Shown: positions 34,291 through 44,814 of the stretch, in pieces
How positions within the stretch are numbered: the stretch's first letter is position 1
Layout: each line of letters starts with the position of its first letter
NCBI GenBank assembly: GCA_012845835.1
Contig: JABAKD010000008.1
Location: 13,157,501 to 13,221,500 of the forward strand
Source of the DNA: Undaria pinnatifida
Taxonomy: Eukaryota > Sar > Phaeophyceae > Laminariales > Alariaceae
DNA length: 64,000 bases
Direction: 5' to 3'
Notes under the pieces: generated by a model
Told to the model about the DNA's origin: nothing
Databases searched by the model: none
The model's input: the letters and a program-made list of their open reading frames with translations, nothing else
Program-made: the position numbers and the translations under genes

Positions 34291-34407
34291 TTTTTTTTTT
34301 TATCCTCCGGCGGATGGGGAAAAATAAAGCTTTAGCTCACCACACTTCCACGTATTTTCATACGCGTCGTTTTTTTTTGGCTGGCCGGGAAAAGTTCACA
34401 TAATATG

Positions 34408-34560
34408 ATATACAAGGGCTTCGCTCGCGGGCGGCTGGGCGCCGCCCGCTACGCTTGCGGAAGGAGGAATAGACATTCAGTAGGAAAAGAAGCACAAATG
34501 GCGCAACTGGCGACTTGAAAATGCCAAGAGGTCCATATATAGTACAACGGTACAGAATAG
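34408..34560 (+). repeat. GC-hairpin dispersed element, second copy
   Basis: ATATACAAGGGCTTCGC and a GCGGGCGGC/GCCGCCCGC hairpin, then GCGCAACTGGCGACTTGAAA, as in 10490-10660. Directly preceded by a family K end fragment (34297-34370). Confidence 0.6.
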
Positions 34561-34972
34561 AGACGATTATGATTATGAGTTTGTTATTATCATCAATTCG
34601 CCCAGTCCATGATGGGCACGTCGGAGGACTTGCTTGGCATATCCTTCCACCTCTCAGGTAGCACCTAGGTCCTGTACACTTATTAATAGCTCTCTCTAAG
34701 TCGATCATCAATAATAAATTATCGCAGTGCATAAACACCAGGCACGCGCTTGTCAAGGATAGAGACAGGAAAACTACAACTTATTAAGATGTAAAGGAGC
34801 GCAGTGCCAGAAAAAACATGCTGGAAGCAGGAACTTGAACGCACACACCGCAAACATGTGAAGTACATTTGTATTCCTGAAAGACGAAGAGCACGCATTT
34901 AGGCATAGTTATAAAAAAACGATGCTGGTATAATAAACCACAACTTAACGTTCTATAAAGAACGTGCTGTCA

Positions 34973-35143
34973 TCATTGCTTCCGAAGGAGCATGCAGGCT
35001 TGCTTGGACTCTTCCTCCTCAGCGGGGGTACCCAGCACCTTGCACTCTTGTTTTTTGTCGATGGTCTTGTGGATCTGTCCACAAACGTTGAAGCATGGCG
35101 GGAGAACGTCGATAAGTATGTGTAAAAAAGTATTCGTACTTCT
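34973..35143 (-). CDS. Terminal exon of hypothetical Cys-containing protein
   Basis: 57 codons including a TGA stop at 34973-34975. Encodes LIDVLPPCFNVCGQIHKTID, then QECKVLGTPAEEEESK and CMLLRKQ. Placed after acceptor GGAG with phase 0, which matches the exon at 35349-35516. Four cysteines and a Lys/Glu-rich C-terminus. No family recognised. The start of this exon is the least certain boundary. Confidence 0.45.
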   Translation of the reverse strand, partial: RSTNTFLHILIDVLPPCFNVCGQIHKTIDKKQECKVLGTPAEEEESKQACMLLRKQ

Positions 35144-35348
35144 CTCCAGCAGACGTCGTAACCATCCAAATTATTGGAGCTCCTTTCGTTGTTAGTAATT
35201 GTTGTGGTATTGTTGTACTTGCTCTTGGTACTTGGAAAAGGAACCGCACTTCATAGACTATATCCGCACGCCATCCCCTAGTCTTGAGCAAGAGACATGG
35301 ATGTCTCGACTCGTGACACACAGGACGCAAGATAAGAGTAGAACGTAC

Positions 35349-35516
35349 CTCGATGTCGAACGCCCTCGTGGCAACGTGGGAATGGAATGCGGGATGTATA
35401 TCGAGCAAGTGGTCGCCTGCCTTCTTCAGGAGGTCACCGACCTTGATGTCGCCGGTGCACTTCGTGTTTATGTCCTCGCCGACTTGGCGGCCCTCGGCGG
35501 CTGCTTCGCAGGGCTT
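35349..35516 (-). CDS. Internal exon of hypothetical Cys-containing protein
   Basis: 168 bp, phase 0 at both ends, between acceptor TTTGCAG and donor GTACGT. Encodes KPCEAAAEGRQVGEDINTKC, TGDIKVGDLLKKAGDHLLDI and HPAFHSHVATRAFDIE, a soluble-looking helical segment. The splice signals and composition are good; the competing frame has a stop. Function unknown. Confidence 0.5.
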
Positions 35517-35979
35517 CTGCAAACGACAACAACGGATGGGAATACCTTGCGTTCAGTGAATGTTCAAAATAGTGAGGCCACGTAGCTGTCGTCGATTTCC
35601 AAAGTTTGAAAGGAAGTCGTACAATTTAACACTGTTGTTGTAATGAAAGCGGTCGTTTATGGGCAAAGCCCTGCCTGGTACCACAACGTTGCTAACACCT
35701 ATGAAACCACCACTGGGACAGGAACGAACGGGATTCACAGTCGCAACTGGTAAGCGTAAGCCCCGGTATACTGCTATATAAGGCCTACCGGCGGAATACC
35801 GACAACGAAGGGTAAGAGACAGTACCTGCTGTATATATTGTTCGGTACTACTCTATTACTGCTGCTATCAACACTATTACGACCGGCGTGTACTGCGATT
35901 CCTGAAGAGGTTGCGCACCCTACTTGTACTCGTTAATACAAAGAGTTTATGTGGTTGTATGAAAAATGAGTAACAGTAG

Positions 35980-36490
35980 TAGTACACCGCGTCACTACAT
36001 GAACAACTCGCTAACCCCAATCACGGGACTGCTCTCCAGCATCACCCAGGTTAACTTCAGCTTCTGTTTACTGCTATATATCAACCTCCAGTGTGTACTG
36101 CGACTTGTGCTGAGGTATCATGCTGCTGTTATTTATCACTGCATGGACCATTTTTACAACCCTGGCTGACCCCCGTGATGAGACTTGCCCGTTTTCATTG
36201 CGTCTTACATGTATAGATACCACGTAGTCGTAGTCGTACATCCAAAACGTGTGTTTATATCACAGCACAAAGCGTCACTGCATGGACCACTCGTTCAACC
36301 CCCGCTTACCCCGATGACGGGACTGCCCCGTACTCGTAGTCGTACATACATGAAGTGTGTTTGGCTGTACGTATGAAAAAGAAATCGCATCACACAGCGT
36401 CACTGCATAGGTCTACTCACTCGTAGACCTGAGTACTTGTACGATTCCCGCTTACACCGCGATGACGGGACTGCCCCGTACACGTACGTA
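35980..36490. repeat. Degenerate tandem repeat, about 4 units
   Basis: Phrases CCGATGACGGGACTGCCCCG, ACTCGTAGTCGTACAT and GCGTCACTGCATGGACCA recur with a period of about 110-150 bp. It lies in the gap between two candidate exons of the minus-strand gene, so it is probably intronic. Confidence 0.75.
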
Positions 36491-36561
36491 CTCGTACATG
36501 CAAAAGTGTGTTTGTACGCATGAAAAAGAAATCACAGCACAACAACAGAAATGTAACTCAC

Positions 36562-37024
36562 GTTTCGTCAAGCTCTCAGCTCCTTCGTTAGGGACGCCGA
36601 TCGAAGGTGAATCACAGGTGTCCGCGTCACACCAGTCACACACACGAGGGTTGTCGCCGCTTCCCCAGTGCTTCTTGTTAAGGTTATGAAAAGCTTGGCA
36701 CGTGGAAGGCTCGTCACTCCTGCAGGTGTTGCAGACAGCGTACTGGGAACAGTTACTCCTGTTTTTCCTATTTCGTGCGATGAGGAAGCCGTCACAACCC
36801 TTGCTCGGGCACGGCCAATCAGGATTGCCAGAAGAAGCTGAGTCCCGTTCTTGCCCGACCAGCTTCCACACGCCTGATCCTGAACCTCCACCACCCCCAC
36901 TACTGTTGGCGGAGCCTCCTCCCGCACTAGCCTTGGTCCGCTTCGCAAATTTCAACTTCAAATTGTTTTTGCCGATCCGGCAAATTTCAAATTCAAATTG
37001 TTTGCAGCCGTCAACGGCAATTCC
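36562..37024 (-). CDS. Exon with cysteine-rich zinc-ribbon-like segment, hypothetical protein
   Basis: 463 bp. Ends at donor AAAC^GTGAGT (phase 1); the start is placed after GGGAG (phase 0, uncertain). It reads a short duplicated basic motif (KQFEFEICRIG, KNNLKLKFAKR), a Gly/Ser linker, then WPCPSKGCDGFL through CNTCRSDEPSTC to VCDWCDADTC. Cysteine spacing is CX4C-X14-CX5CX2C, then a CX2CX4C group, as in a metal-binding ribbon. The pattern is seen in the sequence; zinc binding is inferred. The downstream exon at 35516 is phase 0, so at least one intervening exon is missing, or this is a separate gene. Confidence 0.45.
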
Positions 37025-37858
37025 CTCCCAACAGCCAGCAATCGGCCAACTTCGAAAGTAAAAGTACAAAAAAGAAGTTGCTGAAAAAGCAAAATAAAAA
37101 TATCAGAGAGCAAGCAGTAAAGATCAGAGAATGAGAGCTAAGTAAGAATGAGACTAGGGAAAGCAAGGAAGGCAAGGAACTTCGGGACGGTTCTTTTCCC
37201 CAGCAACTAATTTTCTTTTCGGCAATTACGGGCTGAGAAGGGCTGAGAGGGGGGAGGATATGCCGAGCGAGACGTCCGAAGGGGGCGAGGTCTAGGTATA
37301 TAGTTGTATGAATCCGTACTTCATTTTGCAACAACGAAAGGTGATGGATAGGGTGGTTGCGTTTTAAACACACAACTGAATTTTCAACCCTGCCTGGTGT
37401 TAATCCTGCATTAATACAGCACCTGTGGTCGTACCAGGTATGAGAATCGTACAATGGTACTGTGTCCGGCATGGCTGAGGTGACGGCGCGGCGTCTTCAA
37501 GTCTGTGGCGCTGCTCTGCTGCTGTGTTTCTGCTGTTCTTGTCCATGAAAACTTAATTGCGCCGCAAAAAAGCTGATGGAAAAAAATGAAAATGTCGGTT
37601 TCATCCGGTGATCACGCCGCATCTTAGCCGTCTGTGATTGATCAAAGACCCTTCTACTGCAGAACAGAACCCCTGCTGCATTTGGGGAGGTCTAGCTTCT
37701 TCGTGGCGATTCAGGGATTACAGCGATGTCTTCGGTTTGATCTGCAACAACGTAGAGCCAGAGACATGGCCATCTTATGAACCTGTGCCTCTCTTGCCCG
37801 GCCTAGCTCGTATAAATCTATATATCTTAGTTCGCTTATCACATATGCACATCCTTAC

Positions 37859-38050
37859 GGCTGCGGATATCTCCCGCCTCTGACCGCCTTTCCGCGCGGT
37901 TTCTTCGCTGAGGCGTGCCCCCGCCTCGCCTGCAACCACCGGCTCAGCTGATCCGCCCGCTCGGCGCCGTAGCGCGCGCGAGGCCTCGACGTCGAGATCT
38001 ACGACGAGATCTCCGAAAAATCGTGCCCTGTGAGACGTTTGGTGCGTAGT
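37859..38050 (-). CDS. Internal exon, hypothetical protein
   Basis: 192 bp, phase 0 at both ends. Acceptor GTGCAG and donor GTAAGG. Encodes ARFFGDLVVDLDVEASRALR, then AEPVVAGEAGARLSEETARK and REISAA. GC-rich relative to its flanks, as exons are here. It joins the 51-bp exon at 38132-38182 in frame. Function not recognised. Confidence 0.45.
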
Positions 38051-38131
38051 CTGCACACAGGACTAATGTCTTCGCGTTATTTCTTCGGTACGTGTTCTCT
38101 GACCTCCGACACCCGGCGGGGGGTCGATTAC

Positions 38132-38182
38132 CTGGCCGGCGTCGCCATTGTAAAGGCCACCACGCGAGGATTGTGCTAGGAT
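38132..38182 (-). CDS. Small exon, hypothetical protein
   Basis: 51 bp between acceptor TTCCCCAG and donor CCAG^GTAATC, phase 0, encoding ILAQSSRGGLYNGDAGQ. Both splice sites are strong and the phase agrees with 37859-38050. The short length limits confidence. Confidence 0.35.
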
Positions 38183-38540
38183 CTGGGGAAGAAAAGTTCG
38201 TAATCCCCGAGAACACATGCCACCCAGGCGTAGTGGAGAACTGCGAACTCTCAATATTTTTGAACCCCCCGTAGTCTACAGCAGCACGTATACATGTACA
38301 TGTTGTACAGCAGTAGCTGAAGCTATGATGAGCCTGCAGCATCACGAAGCTACAAATGGTATATGCACAGCAGCAGCTGTGGCCGCGCCTTTCTGCGTAG
38401 CAACGCAGAGCGTCACCCAGCTAGGGTGAACCGCCATGCTCTCCCATAATTTCCAGGCTGCCTTCTCGCATTGTTCCGCCGCACACGGGAAATCGGGAAA
38501 AATTTGTCGGCATTTTCCCTTTCCAGTATTTCCCATATAT

Positions 38541-38826
38541 GTCGCCCCGGTGGCGTATCAGGTTATCCTCGAGCCTGGTATAGGTCAGTTTCGTGAGTTC
38601 GAGCCCCGCCGAGTGCATACTCGTCTAAATTCGTTGGGACTTTTTCTTGTGGACGATTTGACTTGCGGAAAGCGCGAGAGCGTGAGTTAGCAACACTCGA
38701 TGAACAATCGACGAGCAGTGGGATTGCTGAACCCTATGCGCGATAAAAATTGAAGGCAAGAACCGGGGAGGAGAAGGGATGACACCTGTGACCACGGCTT
38801 GTCCAGAAGCTGGAGAGTAAAAGTGT

Positions 38827-38858
<32 letters not shown>
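38541..38858 (+). mobile_element. SINE family A, full-length copy
   Basis: Head GTCGCCCCGGTGGCGTATCA, with A and B boxes as in the 30253 copy, near-identical body, and a 30-base A-run (38829-38858). The near-identity between the two copies argues for recent activity. Confidence 0.9.
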
Positions 38859-38859
<1 letters not shown>

Positions 38860-38861
<2 letters not shown>

Positions 38862-40100
38862 GAATTAACAAACTTCGTCTAACTCTTGGCATTACTTCTT
38901 ACCCTCTTAATATTCACTATCCTGCGCTGCGACCGGCGGCCGTCCAGGCCGCCGGCGTAGCCCCTTGTATAGGCTATAGTCTAGACTAGACTAGTCTACT
39001 TGTTGTATAGTCTAGATATTTAGTACTTCGAAGTATATTTTTTTTTTCATCCTCCGGCTGGTTGGGAAGAATAAAGCTTAATTAAGCTCACCACATTTCC
39101 ACTGAGCACTCTGACTATAGATGGCAGTGTTATTCACCAGCGACTCGATAGGCTACTGGCTACGTAAAGCTGTAGCCAAGTGCCCACCACTAACAGAATA
39201 CGCCAGCCTGCAACCTCGCGTGCCGCAACGCCGCAACACAACGCGGGTTTTATTCGTATTCCGCCGCATTTATGATTTGGGCACGACTGCTGTACGATAG
39301 TCTACATAGATCGCATTACCATGTCTCTGCTTGAGAGTGGCGCTACATTCTACTGAACACTTGCTGTAGACGGCGATGTTGTTCGCCAGCGACTCGATAA
39401 GCTACTGATTACGCAATGCTGTAGCCAAGTGCCCACCACTAAAAGAATACGCCAGCCTGCAGCCTCGCGCTGCCGCCACACACAACGCAGGTTTTATTCG
39501 TATTCCGCCGCATTTATTAGACTATATCATTATTTCATCGTGTGAGAATAGACTATATCATTATTTCATCGTGTGAGAAAAGCGAGAGTTTCACGTGAAC
39601 GAGTAGTCTAGACTATATCTTTATTTCTGAAGCTTTCCTGTTTTTTTTTGCCGTTGTTGCCGCCAGCACTACTACAAATTACGTGATCTGACTCGAACGA
39701 GTTACCATCGAATTTGTGTCGACATGGGCTCTACTGCTACCGCGCCAGCTATGTTGTCAATAATATCTTTCTTCGCAGAGTGACGAGAGAATACTGCTGT
39801 CACTGCTGTTGTAGACTAACCTGATTATTATTGTGATCGACTTATATACTTATACACCTCTCACTTATTATCTTGTTCCGTTCCCCGGGGGGTATTTGTT
39901 TCTCAAGTCAGGTGTCGCTTTTATTAGACTTTGATGGATACTTTCCTTATTATTTCTTACATCCCAGAATTATTTACCGGGGCCTTGTGTGCAGCGTTTT
40001 TTTTAAGTTTTTTTTCGTGGTCACCAACTAGGGTTACGGAAACGATAACAGAACTACACTAACAGCAACAACAACAACAACAACACTGCTGTTGTCACAA
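38860..40100. other. Spacer without supported gene
   Basis: Contains TAGTCTAGACTAGACTAGTC words (38977 onward), a family K end (39040-39105) and a direct duplication of about 245 bp (39110-39270 against 39355-39510, sharing CCAGCGACTCGATA and TGCCCACCACTAA). A 37-bp tandem follows (39517-39590, ACTATATCATTATTTCATCG). Confidence 0.55.
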
Positions 40101-40104
40101 GAGT

Positions 40105-40605
40105 GTTATAAGGCTTAGTTTGGGTAAGCTACTGGTTAACCTTTTGCAAGCGGTCAAACGGACTAATGTTAACTGGTGGGGTATTAGCCCGTTTGACCAC
40201 TTGCAAACAAAGGTTAACCAATACCTTACCCAAACTTAGCCTTATTAGTCCGTTTGACCACTTGCAAAAGGTTAACCAATAGCTTACCCAAACTAAGCCT
40301 TATAACACTCTCCCCCCCTGAAACGGCGGGATAGCAGGTCGGCCGGATATCCGGGCAGACCTGTCATTTATTCAAGCCGTTCCATTCCCTGGGGTACCAG
40401 GGAGAATATTTTTCAAGTTCGACATGGGGAAAATCTGAAAAGTTTATTATTGTGGATGGTGGGGATCGAACCCACGACCCCAAAAAACCATGGTCTTGCC
40501 GACGACGCCATTTGTTAAGGAATGAGTGGGGTATTAGTCCGTTTGACCTCTTGCAAACGGTTAACCAATAGCTTACCCAAACTAAGCCTTATAACACTAT
40601 TACCC
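40105..40605 (-). mobile_element. SINE family C, copy 2, with flanking tail copies
   Basis: The minus-strand head at about 40535-40465 has TGGCGTCGTCGGCAAGACC (A-box-like) and a perfect B box GGTTCGATCCC in GTGGGTTCGATCCCCACC. The body runs to CCTGCTATCCCGCCGTTTCA, then the tail GAGTGTTATAAGGCTTAGTT onward. Tail copies also occur in both orientations at 40105-40170 and 40175-40245, and beyond the head at 40525-40605. Confidence 0.75.
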
Positions 40606-40895
40606 CAATAATTCCTTAACAAAAGGCGTCGTCGACAGACCGTGAGTTTTTTGGGTCGTGGGTTCAAGCCCCACATCCACCATTATAAACTCTGTCAGAC
40701 TTTCCCCGTGTCGAACTTGAAAAATACTCTCCCCGGTATGCTCAGTAAATGAAACGGCTTGGGTATTGACAGGTCCGCCGTATATCCGGCCGACCTGCTA
40801 TCCCGCCGTTCTAGGGGGGGAGAGTGTTATAAGGCTTAGTTTGGGTAGGCTACTGGTTAACCTTTTGCAAGTGGTCAAACGGACTAATACCCCAC
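40605..40895 (+). mobile_element. SINE family C, copy 3
   Basis: Head from CCTTAACAAAAGGCGTCGTC with GTGGGTTCAAGCCCCACATC, body with CCCGTGTCGAACTTGAAAAA, and tail 40824-40895. It faces copy 2 head to head, forming a large composite inverted repeat. Confidence 0.78.
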
Positions 40896-41366
40896 TAATA
40901 CCTAGTACCTTAACCACAACCTCGGTAATTTCCTACGGCAAACAGTACAGCTAGCCGTTATAACTTCGCAACTGCAATTCTGGGGGGCAAAAGACCCATC
41001 CATGCTTGCAGCACGTCTAGGATTTGCCGCCAAGAGCAGTACCAGTATTAATAGTAGTACTACTTCATATAGACGTACTAGTATTAACAGTAGTACACTA
41101 TGCTGTGCTGAGCGGCGTTTATCCGTAGATACCCCTATATGTATGAGTACGTATTACACCAGGTACAGATTCCATACTCGTACATGCAAAATTAACGACA
41201 GACAGCAGTAGTTACGCATTTAGAAAAAATGAAACAATATCTTATTCCGCTGTGCGTGAGAGATCGAAAAAAACAATCAAAACTCACAATCATGTCGTCA
41301 ACGATCCCGCCCTCTCGCCGCCCTCTGTGTTGTTGTTGTTGTCTCACATTAACTCTTGTCAAACAC

Positions 41367-41798
41367 CTAAAGTCCGCGGTCACACAAAGGTGCTGGAGCC
41401 CTAGGAAGGTCCGAAAAACAAAATGAAATCAAAATTCGTCCGGGGAATACTACGCCCTTTATATGCCAGTGCGAAGCATGAAGAGTGCGTGAGCACACAC
41501 GCGGAGCATTTCTGCCGAAACGGGCACCCATTTCGTCGCCTGGAAACTTCTCCTTGGTGTGTACATTTCTGACGTGCAGAAACCAACGAAATTTCAACTT
41601 ACTTGTTTCGCGCGTAAGACCACAATAATTAGATGTCGTTCCGATGTAAATCGGATATCCTTCCATAAGGCAGCAGTAGTAGTCTCGTACGACCTTCTGC
41701 CAACCATTTCCCCATTTCCTTTCCCGACATGATTTATCATTTGATCTTCTGCTTCCTTTCCCTGAATCTGTTTTATAAGCTATTTTACTCCACCTCAC
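41367..41798 (-). CDS. Unrecognised open frame, weak candidate
   Basis: 143-codon minus-strand frame. A possible donor AACAA^GTAAGT lies inside it at about 41603, after a protein-like stretch (LMEGYPIYIGTTSNYCGLTR). It may therefore be an exon plus intron rather than one protein. No family recognised. Confidence 0.2.
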   Translation of the reverse strand: MRWSKIAYKTDSGKGSRRSNDKSCRERKWGNGWQKVVRDYYCCLMEGYPIYIGTTSNYCGLTRETSKLKFRWFLHVRNVHTKEKFPGDEMGARFGRNAPRVCSRTLHASHWHIKGVVFPGRILISFCFSDLPRAPAPLCDRGL

Positions 41799-41799
41799 T

Positions 41800-42900
41800 T
41801 AATCCTCATCAACGTTAAATTACCACCCCATGCCATTGGCCGCAGTCTTCCTGCTTCTTCCTCCCTTCCCTGCTTCCCCTCGCGGCTTGGCGGCCCCTCA
41901 GAGCTAGTAGTCTGTATCGATGAGCTCTGCGCGAAATCGCGACCTGTGTGGTCACAGAGATGATTTGGAATAGGCGTTCCTTGCAGACGCCTTTCTGCGA
42001 TAAGATTATTAATGTTTTAAAAAAGCGTTTTTTTTTCGGTGTAGGATTTTCAATGCATATTTGACTGTTGTTGTTGGCCATCAAAATATCGTGCCCATGA
42101 AACAAAATCGTGGGCGAGAAATTTTATAGTTATCATCATACCAGGTATGGATAGTAAACATTGGAATGTTCCTGTTTCATTGCTAATGCGATTATAGAGT
42201 GTTATGGTATTGCGCGAGAACGTTTACAATAGATTCAACGGCTCCGCATGGGCAGGGCAGTATTTCGACAAGCCAAGTTGTGTCTGTCCGATTTGACATT
42301 CGTTCAACTTTGAAGTAATGCCAAGAGTTTAATACAAACATGAGATTCTGAAGTTCACACTTTGACAGAAGAAGAAAAACGTCATATACAACAAAGAAGG
42401 CAAGGGTAGGCGAAACACACTACTGTTGTTAAATGCGCCGTCAATTAAAAGTTGGCGTGTATAAAAAAAACACTGGAAAAAATATTGAGAACCTGCTTCG
42501 TCTCTTCTAGGCGAAACGAAAGAGGACTTGGCATCAATGAAGAAAATGCACTGCTGCCCAGTGGCAATTGAGATTCGAAGTCGACCGGATGCAAAGTCGG
42601 TTTGCATCAAGCGTCGACATGGGGCCATGTCAGCCGGCGAGGTTTTGGAAGAACTTTGTTTATTACCTAAAGGCTGTCGCATTGCTCTGCGTGGTCACGG
42701 GCAAGGAGGAAACGAAGAAGAGGAGAGCGATCTCTCGTTGCGGCGGCGTTGTCTAAGATAGATGCGGGGGTGGCTCGCTCGTGCGGGACGTTGGCGTAGC
42801 GCTTCTCTGTTTTTACTCGGGAAGGCGGGATATTAACTGTATCTGCTGTCTTTGCTTCGCGCGTGCTTCACGTTTTCGGAATCGGACGCGTCCCCTCAAT
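41800..42900. other. Spacer with one weak open frame
   Basis: Overlapping plus-strand frames at 42528-42761 are short and unrecognised. 42185-42330 shares CGGCTCCGCATGGGCAGGGC and AAGTAATGCCAA with 45815-45965. No supported gene. Confidence 0.35.
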
Positions 42901-42924
42901 AAATAATATCTGGAGTGTCTCTAC

Positions 42925-43295
42925 TGTTATAAGGCTTAGATTGGGTAAGCTATTGGTTAACCTTTGGCAAGTAAGTGGTCAAACGGACTAATACCCCACT
43001 AATACCTCAACAAATGGCGTCGTCGGCAGGACAATGGGTTCTTTGGTTGTGGGTTCAAATCCCACATCCACCATTACAAACTTCTTCAGACTTTCCCCGT
43101 GTCGAACTTGAAAACGCTCTCCCCGGTATCCCCAGGAAATGAAACGGCTTGGATATTGACAGGTCCGCCCGTAGTTCCGGCCGGTCTGCTATCCCGCCGT
43201 TTCAGGGGGGGAGAGTGTTATAAGGCTTAGTTTGGGTAAGCTATTGGTTAACCTTTTACAATTAGTCAAACGGACTAATACCCCACTAATACCTT
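42925..43295 (+). mobile_element. SINE family C, copy 4, bounded by two tails
   Basis: Tail 42925-42998, then head (AACAAATGGCGTCGTCGGCA, GTGGGTTCAAATCCCACATC), body, and a second tail 43215-43295 (GAGTGTTATAAGGCTTAGTT to GGACTAATACCCCACTAATA). Both tails are in the same orientation. Confidence 0.8.
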
Positions 43296-43305
43296 AACAC
43301 TACCA

Positions 43306-43618
43306 TTTTTTTCTTCGCACACGTCTACTTTCCAGCTTCTGGACATGCCGTGGTCACAGGTGTCGTCCCTCCTCCCGCCCGGTCCTTGCCTTGAATTTTG
43401 TCGCGCATGGGTTCAGCACTCCCACTGCTCGTCGATTTTTCATCGAATGTTGCTAACTCACGCTCTCGCGCTTTCCGCAAGTCAATTTGAGCACGAGAAA
43501 AAGTCCCAACGAATTTATACGAGTATGCACTCGGCGGGGCTCGAACTCACGAAACTGACTTACCAGGCTCGAGGATAACCTGATACGCCACCGGGGCGAC
43601 CGGTTAAGTGGGTCCTTC
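43306..43618 (-). mobile_element. SINE family A with perfect 10-bp target duplication
   Basis: Minus-strand copy. The A-tail is at 43306-43312, the head CCGGTCGCCCCGGTGGCGTA at about 43603, and a short 5' extension reaches 43618. Flanked by ACACTACCAT at 43297-43306 and 43619-43628. It inserted next to the tail of SINE C copy 4. Confidence 0.88.
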
Positions 43619-43945
43619 ACACTACCATGACGACTGCTGACAGTGCCGTGCGTATCTTCTACTTAGAGACTAATATCATTTACTGGTAGTAGTATTTTTT
43701 CATTTCGGACTATGCGCATAGCGGAAAGTCGATGTTTGGTATTTTTTCATTTCGGACTGAAAATCCAACTTCAGAAGAAAAATAGGCGCAGACACTCTAG
43801 TATCTTCTTTCAGGATGTACTACTACTGCACTAAAAATAAGTGTCCTGCCAATTATTATTGCCTAGTGAAGAATGGACAAATAATTAATAAAAAACGGAA
43901 AAGGATAGAGGTGCTGCGTGTTGTAGTAGTATACCTTTGCAACAT

Positions 43946-44281
43946 TTTTTTTTCATCCCATTTATTATCCTTGCACTAGTCTCGCGCTCCCTCTCAGTAG
44001 TAACTCAGATCCGGGGTCACATAGCGGGCCCTCCTCCCCCCTCTCCACTTCGGCACGCGCCTTCATTTTTATGGCGAGAAGAAGTCGGCATTTTCTTCCC
44101 TCGTCGACTCGCGTCGAATTGTACCTACCCACGCTGCTAGGCGCTCTCAGCAGTCGATCCTTTTTTTTTTATGTTGTATTTTTGCAAATAAAGTCAATCC
44201 CATCATGCTGAGAATCGAAGTCTAGGACAAACGTTCGTAGTATATTCGAGGGTAACCACTAGGCCACCGGGGCGACCGGCT
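43946..44281 (-). mobile_element. SINE family B, most complete copy
   Basis: The minus strand starts GGTCGCCCCGGTGGCCTAGT, with an A-box-like TGGCCTAGTGGT and a B-box-like ACTTCGATTCT. The body carries GTCGACGAGGGAAGAAAATG and GTGACCCCGGATCTGAGTTA, and ends in an A-run at 43948-43956. Its head resembles SINE A but the body is unrelated. Confidence 0.75.
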
Positions 44282-44539
44282 GACAACTGAGTAAAAAAAA
44301 ACAGGATCTTTGCATTGAGATTACATTGCCCCAAAGTTGTATGATATTACGATGATTGGCGCCGGGTTACCCATAGAGGTGTTGCCTGTGGTGTCAGTCA
44401 ACATTATTTACTGATGGAGCCTGTCCTATGACCACGGACTTGATTATGCGAGTTAATGTGAGAACAACAACAGCAACTGCTGCTCTTGAAGCTCGGAAAT
44501 CGAAAACAGCGTACCAGGTATATATCGCCGTCTATTATT

Positions 44540-44660
44540 ATTACGGACTAATTATTGCTGTATCATCGATTGCTCACGCACACGTCATGTGATCAAGAAG
44601 ATACCTACGTATCACTACTCTAGATTGCTGCTGTGTCATCGATTATTAATAGCACGCTAC
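44540..44660. repeat. Short tandem family P fragment
   Basis: Two degenerate units with GCTGTATCATCGATTGCT and ATCAAGAAGATACCTAC, related to the three units at 48090-48270. Confidence 0.55.
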
Positions 44661-44814
44661 GCGTTGACCCGTTCTCGGAAAAAAAACTGCCCAGAAATCC
44701 AAATTCCAAAATCGTCGCCGATTCCCGGATGTGTTTCTTATCTCCCGTACGTATAGTACGCGTTCACGACCAGGTAGGGGACGGATAAGAAAGGGCGAGG
44801 GGCGTTGGACGGCG

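Noticed and set aside
35199-35585. 128-codon plus-strand open frame
   Set aside because: Antisense to the better-supported minus-strand exon 35349-35516, which has proper splice sites.
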